64,000 bases of DNA from Gonapodya sp. JEL0774 (GCA_027604505.1 JADIIX010000001.1:186001-250000), one strand, 5' to 3'; shown: positions 1 to 13,090, numbered from the stretch's first letter. Notes: a model not told the origin generated them from the letters alone. Made by a program: numbers and translations.

Positions 1-3000
1 AGCATCAAGAAGTTTGGCTTAGCGAACGCACAGATTAGCAGAGCAAACATGCGCTGTACTTGCCTGCAAGTGCCTGACTATGTTCATAAGTTCACGCAAA
101 GAGTAGGGGTATGCCACCAGACCCTCGTCGAAGGCAACCCGCAAATCTCCAAAAGCCTCAACGAGTCGGCGCAGGACGGTTCTCGAAACACCGGGAGCCG
201 CTTGCGATAACAGCGACAGCTCCGACTGCGGATCGGGATTGTCAACGGCGTGCCTAGGAGGTTAACATGTCGGTTCCCATTCGTTGCAAACAATCAACAG
301 GGAGAAAAACCACATACGTGGACAGCACATCTCCGATCGCACCGTAGAAGTCGTTCCCGAGGAAAGGATAGCCCGGTCGATTCGCAAGGAGAATAAGTCG
401 GAAGTCGGGATGCAGGATAATGTCACGTGCGTGTGTGCTGCCCGACACCTTCGCACTTGGAGGCCTTATTCGACGACCGTCGGTCAACGTCATTTCCCCA
501 TTTTCAGCAAGTGACTTCAGAACCGCTGTGATATAGCTAATCGGATAAGCGGTCGTTAACAGCAGCAGTAGGAAACGTAACATTAACGGTTGACGACGTA
601 CACTGGGGCTTTGTCGGCCTCATCAACAACCAGCACCCGCCCCATCTGAACCGCACGAACTAGGGGTGAATCCTTGTAGACAATGACCCCATTCTCTACT
701 GTTGGTTGAACCATCAAAGATTGCACAGTCGTATCGCTGATGAGTGTTCGTTTTACGTTTGATCCAGATGAAGGCGATTTTCAATATTGAGTACGTGAGG
801 AGGAATACGAAAGAGCAAGCTCACCGGTGAAGCTGAATGTACTCCCTTGGTCGGTTGATCAACTCCAAAAATCGGTCTGTTAGACGATTCTTACCAACGC
901 CTTGATTTCCTATGAGGAGTAGGTGCTCGCCGAGGCCGAAGTCAAGGGCCATCTCTCTCATTACATATGTATGGAGTTCGTTGTCATAGAAGGTTGATGG
1001 CACGCGAGGAACAAGAGCGCTACCCTCTGGGTCCCGATCATTGACCCTGTAAACTGGGTGAGCAACGTCGCCAATGATTAGCGCTAGTTGACCATTGACG
1101 GTCTCAACTCGGGGAATGTTTATGTTCATCTTTAAGGGGAAATAGCACTTAGAAATGTTTTTACCGAACACAGGAAAAAATTAGTACCGACCTTCTCCCG
1201 TGGTACAGGGGCAATGTTAACCTCTTTTAGAAGCAGTTCCAAGGCATCACGAGCGAGCTGGGGCAAGAAAGGACTCAAGCATGTCCGGTGAATCGCTCGA
1301 TTCAAGTCCTCGTTGGGGTGTTCAGCGAGCCGTTTGCAAATGCGAATGATTTGCCTGGCAAATATTCAATTGGTTACAAACCAAACTTCAAATCTTCCAG
1401 GGGAATTTACCTTGTTGACATAGCTGCAGCCTTGCTGAGGATTCCGCTCTGGCCAGCTGTGTCTTCGTGAGACAAAGAGCGGAACTTTTCTGCAAAATCC
1501 ATGAGGACTTGCATTTGGGGTTCCGGACACTTCGTGACGGCTGACCTCAATCTGCGTAAAAAACACCATTCTACCATATGCCAAGTTGATCTGACCCACC
1601 TCTCACAATCTCTTCTTCCTCAGCTCTCGAGAGTGATCCAACCTCAACGAAGGTAAACATGTTGAGTACTTCCTCAGTCAACCAAGGCATCGCTTCGCTG
1701 ACGTTGCCAGATGCCGGCGGGTGGGCCGGGGTGGAACTCGTTGCAACGACGCGGAATGATGGGTGGATCGGGTAGATCCGGTTTACTTCAATTAAGTGAG
1801 ATGCAGTCATGCCGGTCAGGCGAATGTGGTCCTGGAAAGTACGGGCAGAGACAAGATGGGATCCATCTGGAAGAGGAATCTCCCTGGAACACAAACATGA
1901 CTCAATATACCGAAGCTACAATGTCGAAACGCTACGAACCTGTCCTGCACAAGCCTTTGAAGACTCGCCAATGTTCCAGACTCTAGCATATCAACTCCAT
2001 CCAGGATGCATAACTTTCCTTCAGTCGCGGCGACGACTATTTGCAATTTGCGTCAGCATTCCAATCCAGATAAAGTTTCAATGCGTGACTTTACCTAACC
2101 CGGAATTCTCCCAGAATGTCGAGCCATCGCGGCGAGTTCCCCTTCGTTGCAACAAATCCCTCGCCGTCATATCTTTGTAGCAGTGAACTGACCAGCAAGA
2201 GCTAAAGCACTGTGATTCCTAATTCAGCAGCAATCGCAAGAGGACATACCAGTTTCCGTCCAACCTTCGCCATATCCCATAAGAGCTGCGAATCTCTGAA
2301 CCACGGTCGATTTGCCCGAGCCCTTCGGGCCAACAACAGCGATGTCAGACCCAGTTGCATGGGCTTGCATCATGCGAGTCACTGCATCTCGGTAACGTGC
2401 AGTGTCGACATACACCCGGCCATCCCCAAGCTGAAGGACAGCGGAAATAGATTCAGTAACCGAGGCTGGCGGAGTTAAATTGGCCGGACCTGGGAAGAGT
2501 TCGAATTTGAGTACAGTGGAGTCCTTTTGTCCTAATGAAACAAGAAGACTGACCACACGGCATCACAACGACCAAGTTCTCGGCAGACTTTTCAAGTCTG
2601 TTCCTGAAGGACACAGTCACCATAGGCGTGTCAAACTTAAATTCAAGAGCCTGTGAGGAGAGTCCCGACGGCAGTCCGTTGGGGTGCTCCGAGTCCACCG
2701 GAATGGGAGCGGACGTGCGTGAGAGTGCTTCCACTTCATACACTGCGAAACGAGATCTGCGAATCTTCTTTACGGGTTTCAGCTCTGGGGCGGGTCCCGT
2801 TTTGGTTTCCTAATGTGAAGAACTCCAGGAGTTAAGAGAGGATAGGGATTCGACAACTAAAATAACGGCATACCTCACTCGCTTGAGCAACATCCAAACT
2901 TTTGGGCCCGATGTTGAACCTGGCCAGAAACTTTTCGTAAGCGTCCCTCTGATCTGGACTCAACCCGCCCGTCAATCCGGAGTATGGATACACGCGTTCA

Positions 3001-4734
3001 AGAAGGGCTTCATGCATTGACTCATGGCCGGCCTCCCCCGGGAAGAGCGAGAGAAGAGCAGATATAGTAGGGACCGAAGTCTGTGGGTAGTACGGAAGAA
3101 GACTCGCATTGCCGGCGGTCGAAGAGATCGTTGTGTCTTCCTCTACACCGCGACATGCGTGAGACGCACAAAAGAACTACACCAAGAGTTGCAAATCATT
3201 AACAACTCACCCAACCTCCAACTGTATTTGATAGTCTCAGCGAGCATGTTTGCATTCTTCATGAACTCGCCAGCACTCTTCAGGGCTTCTTCGGAAACAC
3301 CCTTAATGACTGTTCCCATGCTCAAACGGGTACCACCAACAGTCCAACCATCAACATAGCGGACTTGGAATCGAGATCTGTGCGTCAAAAAATGTGAGAG
3401 ATGGTAAATAGTAAGGGAACGTCGGTGAGTTACCTACCGAAACGGCGGATCGAGCAAGTTACCCTTGTACGGAGGAACAGGAATACCAAGCGCGATGACT
3501 CGGAACCGAGGATCAACGCGAACTACAGATGAACCGGAGCACCCGTACATAGTGTTAGTTCCTTCGGTCGGCTCTACACCGCATTGTGAGAACAGTACTG
3601 ATTACATACCCAACTTCCAGCTATCAAGCTCCGCCTTCGTGTGTCCTTGCTGCAGTAAGTTGTCGTAAAATTTGGGGTTCACCAAGTGCCGGCCGTCTTC
3701 GAGATTGATTTCTCGGTTTTCCAAGAGATTATTCAGAACGGGAAGTACATTCCGCTCCGCCTTCTCAATGCCTGTGTTACGATGGTCATCATTTGCAAGA
3801 AGCTTGAGGTAAAACGAGATATCGTCGTTGAACCCACCTTCTATTACGAGCACTCTACCCTCAACTGCGGCCCTTACCGCTGCGCTGTCCACCCACTCGG
3901 CCCTCAACTTTCCCAACCCATCACCTACGTCGTGCTCCCCAAAGTTACCCTTCCGAATGTCGTCCTGGGATAAGTCTGTCCGAAGAATCTCACGACGCTG
4001 CTTGAGATCGGACTCGGCGGACGTGTCACGGTGGAGACAGACGTACTCGGCCTCAAGTTGTAGAAGGGCGCAAAACGCATGGGCAATGTGGCGGCGAAGC
4101 GGGCCTGGCGGTCTGGAAATCATAATAAATACAAGAAGTTGGGAAGTACAGTAAGCACAATATGATAGCCGAATATAACGGACTATCATCTCCTTTCAAT
4201 CTCAACATCATCGACGTGTTACCCACCCGCTCAGAAATATGTCTTGGCCTAGTGAATACTTTTGCATCATCCATTGCAGGTGTTCGAGGATTGCCTCCGA
4301 TTCCAAGTCGACACACACATCCACGGGGACGCGATTTGGTGAGTTCGGAATGTTGACTGAATAAAATACAGCAGTGGTGGTTTGAGTCAAGTTGGATGGC
4401 GGTGCTCGCAGTGCCGTTCATCAGAAGACTCCACTTGCCCCAATATGAGACGCCGCAATTTTTGAGGATCCACCATATCTACTCACTGTCCATGCAAACA
4501 TCTCCGATACATAACCTCTTCGCATCGTCAGGATTGACAGGCGCTTCGTCGTCAATTTCAATTGCGCCATCCTCGTTGCCGGACGTGGGATTGGCTGGTA
4601 AACCAAATTTACGGTTAACAGATCGTGAGTAAACAGGGACACAGATACTTACTAGACAGAAGTTTTGAATCTGGAAGTCCAAGAGCAGCGCGTATGTGAT
4701 CGAGGCGGCGGAACGCAGCTGATTTCGGAGTCAT
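1..4734 (-). CDS. VWA8: VWA8-like mitochondrial AAA ATPase, 5' part (gene runs off the left edge)
   Basis: Many exons read leftward and match the N-terminal two thirds of von Willebrand factor A domain-containing protein 8, a dynein-related mitochondrial AAA+ ATPase. Landmarks in order: the first module, HLQWMMQKYSLGQDIFL then GPPGPLRRHIAHA (near 4250-4100) and AERNVLPVLNNLLENREINL (near 3750); the second module, Walker A VVGPKGSGKSTVV (near 2320) and LDGVDMLESGTLASLQRL (near 1970); the third module, LLIGNQGVGKNRLTDRFL (near 900), RPREYIQLHR, LAENGEMTLTDGRRI and LLANRPGYPFLGNDF (510-330); then NPDPQSELSLLSQ to NIVRHLQ (240-64). The C-terminal VWA domain lies outside the window. The first ATG in frame is at 4734 (MTPKSAAFRRLDHIRAAL). 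The frame is open further upstream with presequence-like, acid-poor residues but no ATG. Family call firm; exact exon edges are not. Confidence 0.88.
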
Positions 4735-5729
4735 GGCAGCTCCGTGCAAAAGATTCGTGGGAGTGTAGTTTATTGTAGTACGACGTGAGACAACAGCGGT
4801 GCTGATTGCCCGATGCCCAGTCGAAAGTCCAGAGACCACGGAAGTGATCGAAAAAAAGTACACTGAGAGTCTACCAACTCGATGGGTCAGGAAAGGAGCA
4901 GTGTGCGCCACCACTTTCGCGGAGGCTGGCGGAATTATGGAAGATGGGGTTTACTGTTCCGCTTGGAGTCACAAACCCAGATAAAATGGGATCGAGTAAC
5001 GTGGGAGAGTTAAGTGGGAATTCCAGCGTGAGGTCAATGTTGTTGGTGGGGAATACCGAGTGTCAGCGTTATGCGTGGAGATAGCAGATGTTGGTTCTGA
5101 GCACACAGGTTCGGTGCGGTTTTTGTATGATCCATGCTATCACTCCCAATAATATGAATATCCATCTCTATAGTCTTAGGTGTTGGAGTATCCCTGCAGC
5201 TCGAAGGAACGGTCTTCACCGGTGATGGAAACCAACGTCGACGTCCACCAACAACAATTTATTTGTTCCCGACAAGTCCCCAAATCACGACGCCATCCAC
5301 GGCTCTCATCGACACCTGTCAATCCATCGTGTCATAATGCTCGGATCTTCCAACCCTGGACATTCGATCCCCTCAGAAATATTTTGAAACGCCTTCACGG
5401 ACTCACCACTCCGCGACTTCCGACTCAACTCCGAGTTTCCGGGTGTGACACGAGTCGACTCGTCTGTCAAACTTCGTAAAGCAAACGCTCCTCGGTACAC
5501 AATCTCAACGTTTCCGAAGCTCGATTGGCAGTTCCGGACGGGGGAGGGCGGCAAAACTTCTCGTTGCCGATCACGTGACCCACTTCCCTCCGCCAACAAT
5601 TGAGTATTTCCACAAGCTCCGAGCGAAGTAGGCTTCTCGAAGTGCAGTACTTCAGTATAGTAGCATTATTACAGAACTACGCTTTCCCGTATTATCACGT
5701 GCTACGCGTGATTCCACGTTCACTCCTCA
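4735..5729. other. Gene-free stretch upstream of the VWA8-like gene
   Basis: No convincing coding exon was found on either strand. A 97-codon minus frame (5306-5599) has no ATG start and no recognisable motif. The stretch should hold the VWA8 promoter and the 3' end of the next minus-strand gene. A perfect 14-bp palindrome, ACGAGTCGACTCGT, sits at 5450-5463. Confidence 0.5.
5450..5463. repeat. Perfect 14-bp palindrome ACGAGTCGACTCGT
   Basis: The sequence equals its own reverse complement. It is nested in an imperfect inverted repeat whose outer arms are TGACA and TGTCA (about 5447-5469), offset by two bases. It lies between two minus-strand genes, upstream of the VWA8-like start. It could bind a dimeric regulator, but nothing in the sequence shows this. 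Confidence 0.4.
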
Positions 5730-6585
5730 TCATATCCACCACCCCCGTCTTCCCACCGACTCCAGCACCACCTCCACAAATTTCTCCAAGCCCACCCTAT
5801 CATCTTCGTCAAACCCTTCGAGCTCCGCGCAGTCCAAGTCCAGCACACCCACCACCACCTTCTCTTCGGACGAAGTAGCAACAGTGGTGGTGGTTCCATT
5901 CGCAGTGCCAGTGTGTTCGGATGAGGACGTTGGTGGGTAAATCCAGGAACGCGGCACTTTTATGGGTATCACAATTTCTGAACGGGAAGCTGAATCGCAA
6001 GCGATATGACCTGGAAAGGTCTAAAACGGAATTCTTTCGAATCTGCAAAGAACGAACGAGCCCCTCCAGCAGTTACGTTCTCACCTCGACGTCTTCAACA
6101 ACAACCGTTTCACCCTTCGCGGCGGCCGTTCCGCACACACCCTTCCCAAACTGAATCGCTGTGCACGCCACTCTCCCTTGAAACGGTCCCAACCTCATCG
6201 TCGTCCGTTTTCTCTTACCCCCTGTTTCGGTTTGGGAACTGTCGTCATATCGATCCTCTGGGTACACCAGATAAAACCCCGTCCAATTCACTTTCCGCTC
6301 GTAAGGAGGATCGTTGAGTGCGAAATAGAGCAAGCTGGCCGCGTTTCCGAGGTGGAGAACCCAATCGTAATTGGAAACTGCGATTGTTCTCCGATGCTCG
6401 GAGTGGTGCGAGGACGGGGACAGGAGACCGGAAAGGTCTGTGGCGAGTGTAGAGTAGAAGAGCGCTTTGGGGACAGCAGTGCTTGGCGCGGGAGCTGGAT
6501 GGTGTGATGCCGTCATATGCGTTGATTGAAGATGGTTGTGAGTTGTGAGGAGTTGGAGGAAAGAGAGGATGCTTGCTGCGGCCAT
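5730..6585 (-). CDS. Free methionine-(R)-sulfoxide reductase, GAF-domain type
   Basis: Two exons, 6085-6585 and 5730-6020, join at a phase-0 intron (GAG|gtgaga ... tttag|ACC). The joined protein reads [16 protein letters not shown] across the splice. It matches the fRMsr family (yeast YKL069W-like), which reduces free L-methionine-(R)-sulfoxide in the cytosol with thioredoxin. Visible signatures are [48 protein letters not shown] and [17 protein letters not shown]. The three family cysteines (RVACT, GVCG, HIACD) are all kept, so it should be active. The ATG at 6585 gives 263 residues; a second ATG at 6516 gives about 240, closer to the family size. The region between the dimer core and GVLDLD carries a Thr/Ser-rich insertion. 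Confidence 0.9.
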
Positions 6586-6819
6586 CTATATATGGGCAAT
6601 AAGTAACTGTCGACAAAACACGAACACAAAAGATATAGTCTTCATAAGATTATTAGTGGGCTAAATCGAGAGAACATGCCGTTCTTGTGTTTCATTGCTG
6701 TTGTTTGGTGGGACATCTCAGTGGTGGCTGAGTCACTGTCCGCCAGAGCACCAGGCTCTCACTGTCAGATCGATTGACGAGTTCACCACTATTAGTTCAC
6801 CACAACAGACAAACGCTCG

Positions 6820-8508
6820 ATGCTGGGATCTCGGCCACGCTCGTCGACCCGCAACACTCAAAAAATTATTGCGCCCAACAATCTCCCCCAAACCGACCCC
6901 CTTTCGTTAATCTCAAAGGTCCTGTTCACTCCCGAACTGCTCGCTCATATTCTGCGTTTTGTAGCCCAGTCCTCACTCCACGCCTGCGCGTCTGTAAGGT
7001 ACGTCTAGTGCTAGCTGACTAGAAAAGCTGCAGTCGTGGGATTGGTGATGCACGTGTTGGGTCTGGGTGCCGTCGAATGGTCCGTTGTACAAGGGCAAAG
7101 CACAACCGTCCCGCAAAGTTGACCGTCGAGAGCTGTGTGATGTATGGTACTGAGACCACCTTTCATTAATCGTTTCGTCTCCCCCAACAACTCCAGCAAA
7201 CTCTGGAACACCACTACACTCCCCCTCCTTTGGAAACGCTGGCACATTAACTTGAACACCCCTTCGTGCGCCTTACAACTCCGGACTTACCTCTCCTTCT
7301 CCCCAGAAACCCGCGCCCTCATCAAACCCTCACACGTTGGCGTGGATCTCGACTTGCCCCCTGAAGCCGCCGCCAGCGATGCACCACAAATTGCAAATGT
7401 GATAAGACAAGTCGCACCCCACGTGCGATATTGGAATGTGTACCGAATGCCTCCCGAAATACTCGCCGCCTGGACAATGCTTGTGCTCGCAGAGAACCAA
7501 CTTGGCATGGTCGTATTTCTCAACGATGCCAACGCGCATTTGGCACCGTGGGTCACAGGCTTACTGGACCGGTGTCGAAACTTACGTGAACTCACCCTCG
7601 AGTCACTGGACCCCGACCTCGAGGGAAGCGTAACGGGACCGGGTGGCTCTACAGCCTCCAATTCTTCCATTGCCAATGTTGGCATCGTCCTACCTGCCGC
7701 TGCTACACAACTACGTGGCCTCTACCTCAAGGGCCTCATACCCCCCGCTCAGTATACCACCATCTCCAACTTCCGGAATCTCTCCCGTCTGATGCTTAAC
7801 AATCGCTCCCTGCCCGGCACGGCAGGAGACCTCACCTGTCTTCACACCCTCACCAACCTCACGCATCTCCTCATTTCCAATTTCGCAACCACGTGGCGTC
7901 AAGGTGTGCGGCCCCTATTGCGCGCAGTCGGGGCAGGACTTAAGGCGCTGGACGTGACTGGCATTTCTACGGACCACGACGAGGATGATGCGGACCCGAG
8001 CGAGATAGCTGGGGATATTGTGGAATTGTGTCCAGAGTTGGAACAGCTGGCTATGGATGACTATGGGCCAGTGCCGATGGCAGTGCCGAGTAGATTGTTC
8101 TTGAGCTTGGAGAAATTGAGAACATTGAGGTTAGTCAAGTCATTGGACGCGTTACGTTGTGGGTAGTCTGTGTGTCCTGAACAACTCTCCACCAATCACA
8201 TCCTCACCCGGTCAAACTGTGCGTGTAAACCTACGCCCGGACCATTTCTTTTCCCCCTTATTTCACTTATACTTTGTGTCACATTCCATGAAACATTGGT
8301 TGACCTCAGCATGCTTGGTTATTCCTTCCTGTTCTCCCTTCCCGATAAGGCCCTCCTCGAAGCAATCGTCTCCCGCCGTACCATATCTACGATCCGCTTC
8401 ATCTTTCACTGGGAGAGTACTGAGACCATTGCGGGGTGCGAACCTTCGTTGTCCGGGGTGAGTACGTGGACGGATGAGTGGGAATTGTGTGTGAAGGGGC
8501 CTGAGTGA
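6820..8508 (+). CDS. F-box protein with leucine-rich C-terminal part
   Basis: Three exons: 6820-6998, 7197-8129 and 8310-8508. Splicing 6998 to 7197 joins LFTPELLAHILRFVAQSSLHACASV to SKLWNTTTLPLLWKRWHI. Together these form a complete F-box, the Skp1-binding motif of SCF ubiquitin ligases. The rest contains Leu-spaced segments (CRNLRELTLESL, LRGLYLKGLIPPAQY, LHTLTNLTHLLISNF, LEKLRTLR) resembling degenerate LRRs that would pick the substrate. The start is the first ATG in the F-box frame. It shares the 235-bp gap 6586-6819 with the fRMsr gene, so the promoter is probably bidirectional. The substrate is unknown. Confidence 0.75.
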
Positions 8509-8626
8509 GTTAAGAAACCCTGGAGAGCGTGTGGCGGTCGGAGTTGTATTTGCTTCTTTGTAAATAATGCATTTAATTGTGGGTTCCGCACATTTTCGAC
8601 CATGTTGGGTCACTGAGTAACACATA

Positions 8627-10197
8627 ATGTCCACCCCTGCGAGCTCCGCCGAATCCCACAAAGCAGCCGGAAATGTAGCGTTCGCAAGGGGGGAGGTGGG
8701 TCGTGTTTCTACGAGAATGATCAATGATGTTCGAATCCTCATGTTCCCACGAGAGGTCATTATTGATCATCAACCGCGATTTTCCGGCATGTGGGTCCCG
8801 CGTTGGCCGGTATGGTCAATCAATTGTTCTGGCAGTACGAATTGGCTATTGCAGAGTACTCTACAGCCATAATTCAAGTGAGTGAGACAGGATTCGTTGA
8901 AGCTCCTCCTTCCGTCTCCAACACGTTGTGCCTCTCTACCATCCTCCCCCTTTTGAGAATCCGACTGTTGCGACATACTACACCAATAGGGCGTTGTGTT
9001 ACAAGCGGCTCGAACAGTGGGATAAGGTGATTGTGGACTGTCGCAAGGCATTAGACTTGGACGAGCAAGCGGGTGAGTAGTGATGGAAATCGAATCAAAA
9101 GATATGGTATATAGGTGGCAATAGAATCGCAAGAGGCAGTTTGTGTGGGCTTCGGGAAGAGTTTCAAGGTCGTGACTGTGCGAGTTCACTTTGTCCTCCA
9201 CGGTTACCTGATTCTCTTTCCCAATGTGCGGTTTATTTGGCAGTCAAGGGTCACTATTTCCTTGGACAAGCTCTCTCGGAATCAGACACATCTCTCCAAA
9301 CGCCCATTCGAACACCATCACCGCTCCAAACCCACAGTAGCTCTAAGGAGTTTGCCTCACGAGAATCCATAGCGCCACCAAACCTGTCCCTGCACAACAA
9401 CGCAATTTCGCATTTGCGCAAGGCGTATGATTTGTCTATACAAGATGCAAAGCCGACTGCGTTCACTTCAGAGGTGGGAAAGGCGTTAATGAAAGCCAGA
9501 AAAAAGAAATGGGAGCTTGAGGGTGAGCTTCTGTCGTTGTTTCTCAGGGCTTGCTGGGGCTCGTACAATTGTAGTTTGCCTCGAAGACCGATACCGCAGG
9601 GCTTCGTCTGACAAATTACATCAATACCTAACTGGACTCATCAACGACGACCGTGATCGTCGCGTTGCAGCAATGCTCGAAGCCGCTTACGACAACCCCC
9701 AGTCCGCCAATCAGCATGGCTCTAAGGACATCGATTCTGCTATCTCGTCTATTCACAGCGAGCACGATGGGTACCTGACCGACTTGGAGCACCTGTTTAT
9801 AAGGGCTGAACATGCGGTGCAGACAAGTGCCGATTTGCCCGCCGTTGGTGTGCAAGGGAAAACTCCATCGAGGGGTGCCCGGGAAATTCCCGAGTACTTC
9901 ACTGGGAAGTTGAGGTGGGAGTTGATGCTAGATCCCGTGGTGACGCAGAGTGGGATCACGTGAGTGCTGGACGTTGTCAGTGCCTCTTACCTGTGCCAAG
10001 AACCGCAACTGTGTACCCCTGAGAACAGGTACGACCGCACAGAAATCCTCGACCATCTCCAGAGAAATGGTCCCTTCGATCCCATCTCGCGCCGTCCCCT
10101 CACAGAGAAGGACCTTGTACCCAATCTTGCTTTGCGGGATGCTGTGGAGGATTGGCTCAACAGAAATGGATGGGCAGCCGAAGAGGCGATGGGTTAG
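8627..10197 (+). CDS. STUB1: STUB1/CHIP-like TPR and U-box E3 ubiquitin ligase
   Basis: Six exons (8627-8695, 8836-8877, 8958-9072, 9244-9522, 9575-9959, 10029-10197) give about 352 residues in continuous phase. The N-terminus holds TPR repeats (SHKAAGNVAFARGE-YELAIAEYSTAI, then TYYTNRALCYKRLEQWDKV and VKGHYFLGQAL), which in CHIP grip the EEVD tail of Hsp70/Hsp90. A helical linker follows (KKKWELE...DRDRRVAAMLEAAY). The C-terminal U-box runs [34 protein letters not shown]...FDPISRRPLTEKDLVPNLALRDAV and binds the E2. Relative to animal CHIP there is an extra Ser/Thr/Pro-rich loop of about 30 residues after LGQALSES. The order and spacing of all parts match CHIP, so quality control of chaperone clients is the expected role. 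Confidence 0.9.
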
Positions 10198-10450
10198 AAA
10201 ACCGTGAGAGGGGTTATATTGGCTCGTACATACGGAACTATAGAAGTCGTAATATTATAGCCAATTGTGTCTCTTTTGGCTTGGAACAATGAGGCAATGA
10301 GAGTTAGTGAGTTTGTGCACAGTGGTTGACCAGCGCCGCCCCCACTTTCCGGCCACACCTTTCAATCACTCTCATCAGCATTTTTCGACTATTATTCGAC
10401 AAAGGCTGAAGCCTCGCTATCACGTGGAAGAATAACCGACATTGCTTTCG

Positions 10451-13090
10451 ATGATGGAGAGGGTCTCCACGTGGGAACAATCCCCGGACGATTCAGACGA
10501 AGAGGGTGATGAACCGCTGTTTGATATTGGCTTCACTTTGCTCCAAGGGTTTGCTCGTGTGACAAGATATGCCGGTGAGTGACGTAGGGATGAACATCGG
10601 TGTGAATCATCGATCAAAACATGTTACGATCTGCTGTGGGAGACTCCAAGCTGTTTCATCATGTGCTTTGGGCGCCCCAAATGAAAACTGAGAGGGAGAT
10701 TCCTTTATTGCGTGAAAACCTCAGAATTGTTCTTTCCCGCTGATTCGTGGAACGCATTTCAGGACATTTGAAATCGCTCCTGCCCTCTCCTGCCGAGCTC
10801 TTTGCAAGCTTTGATGAGCCATATAATCCTGCTGATAATGATCTTCCTCCTCGACAACGACGAGCGCGGGAGCATGTACCAGAAATATCGACACATGAAA
10901 CCGAAAACGCCAGTGGATTTTATGTTGAGAACAATGTGTACCTTGCGAAGCTTGCGCATAAACTACAAGTTGAGGGTGAACGTGCACATTGGAATGAGAT
11001 GGAGGGAGAGAAAGGACGGTTTGCACCCGATCAGGAAGTAGCCGAAGGAGATACTCACGCTTATGACAATGAATGGAAGTACTTTGATGACGATCCGCCA
11101 CGGCAACTTACTACATCGACTGGTACAGCACTTTTTCTTGACGAGGTGAATGATGGTTGCGGTGAGTAGTCATTTTTCCAACTAATATCTTGGCGTGATT
11201 CGGGAACGACCCGCTATCGGGTTCCGTATCTTAACACAGACTCTGACCAGCCGATTCAATCCGGTTGTCTTTCTGTCGAGCAGACTTAACCGGCCACTCA
11301 AACCTCCTTGCGATCTCCGCAAAAGACACAACCACACTAAACCCAGCTTTTATTTCCGCCCGCCAGTCATCTATTATTGATATGCAAGAGTTGTCGTCCG
11401 AGCTTGGCTTCTCGGATCTCGAATCAGAAGCCGAAGATAGTTTCCTGGGAGATTCGGAGGGAGGTGATGGCGTGGACGTAGATTTGGCCGGTGAAATCGG
11501 TCTGGAACTTCAAGATATGTCTCTGTCAGAATCCTCCCTCAGAGCAATCCAGGAGCCTTCGACGACAAACAGAGCTGTATATTGGTCATCGACTGTTGAA
11601 CCGTCCCCTCTCAACTTCCCTCACAAATTGCCATCTCGCACTTCGTCGGATTCCCCCTCGATGGCTGCCTCAGGATTTGAGATTCTCCAGCTTGATGCCG
11701 CAACAACCCCACGGGATCCCCTTTATGCTACCCGTCCACCGTCGAAGAAAGCGCCAATTGGAGACGGAGACCTTGCCTCTCTCATCAGCGGGTGCAAGGA
11801 AGAAGATATCCGCGCAGCTGCTTTTCATCGTGGATTTGAACCAACCACAAGAAAATTCGGGTGGCAGTGGCTTCTGGGAGTTCCAGGTGGTGATGAAGAA
11901 CGACGAAAGACTGAATGGGAAGAAGTGAGGAAGTCGTGGTGGGTTTAAGTCTGAGGTGTATTATTTGCCCAACTACTATATTTGATTGATCTCCTGCGCG
12001 TAGGAAGTATCCTCTCGAGACCTCCAAGCCTGATGACCCCGCAGCACCTGATTCCACTGCGTTCCATCTTATAGAATCGGACGTCCTTCGTTCGGACCGA
12101 GACCTGCCGATTTTCAAAGGAAAAGAAGCTCGTCGTACTCGTACCGCTTCTTCACTCGTCCCACCACCAGACAGTAAGAATGGTGTCCAGTCTCAACGTT
12201 GGTCACGGGTCGATAGCGAGGGTTCTCCCCATCTCTCTTTGCTTCGTGATGTGCTGGTAACGTATACCACGTGCCACCTGGATGGGCGAGAACTGGGGTA
12301 TGTTCAAGGAATGTCAGACATTGCGAGTGTTTGCGTGGTGGTATTTGCTGGGTCTGGAGGTGGGGAGGGCAGCCTAGACGAGGCCGGAACATATTGGGGC
12401 TTTGTGCAAATGATGGCAAGGATGGGGAGGAATTTCACACGTGACGGAGGAGGTGTGCGGCAGCAACTCGGAACATTGGCCTCCCTCTTAAAAGGTGCGC
12501 GTCGTGGTATTATCCCAATTTACCACGTTCACGAATAATGAACATCCAAGTTGTCGCAAGTTGTTGACCCTGCACTCTCAGCGTACTTCTCGATTGTCGG
12601 TGCTGAGGACCTGTTCTTTGCCTATCGGTGGTACATCGTCTTGTTTAAGAGGGAGTTCCTGGATATTAATGATCTTGTACGGCTTTGGGACGTTATCTTG
12701 TGAGTTGAATGACCGGTCTGCTGTAAGCGAGTTTGGTCGTTGAAACTTCGTCCTTGTGGCGGTCCGAACAGGTCGAACCATCTCTGCGTGAACTTCCATC
12801 ATTTTATTGCCGTTGCGATCTTAATGGAACATAAAAGTGGTATGATGAGACATTTAAAGAATGTGGACGAAGTACTCAAGGTAAATGTCTCGAGGTTACT
12901 GTTGTGTTGAGTAGCACTGTCTGAAATTCACCTTAACTTCCTTCTCTAGTACATTGGGGACTTGCCAGGAGCAATTTCACTTTCTAAAACTGTCAAAATC
13001 GCCACTCAGAAATTTGTACAGTTCCGTGACACATCCCTTGGCAATCGGAACGTGAAGCGAGAATTTGATATTGAGCAAATACTTTCTTGA
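10451..13090 (+). CDS. TBC-domain Rab GTPase-activating protein, Gyp7/TBC1D15 type
   Basis: Seven exons (10451-10574, 10763-11161, 11251-11938, 12004-12494, 12561-12699, 12772-12880, 12950-13090), all in phase. The N-terminal half is poorly conserved and acidic (FDIGFTLLQGFARVTRYA, FASFDEPYNPADND), as in Gyp7/TBC1D15. The TBC domain starts near FHRGFEPTTRKFGWQWLLGV. It contains IESDVLRSDRDLPIF with the catalytic Arg and LGYVQGMSD with the catalytic Gln, then FFAYRWYIVLFKREF, DLVRLWDVIL and the C-terminal helices. Both catalytic fingers are present, so it should stimulate GTP hydrolysis by a Rab, in Gyp7 relatives Ypt7/Rab7 of the late endosome or vacuole. The target is inferred. An in-frame stop precedes the ATG at 10451. 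Confidence 0.88.

Noticed and set aside
5306-5599. 97-codon minus-strand frame between VWA8 and fRMsr genes
   Set aside because: No ATG start and no recognisable motif; splice signals around it do not join it to either neighbour.
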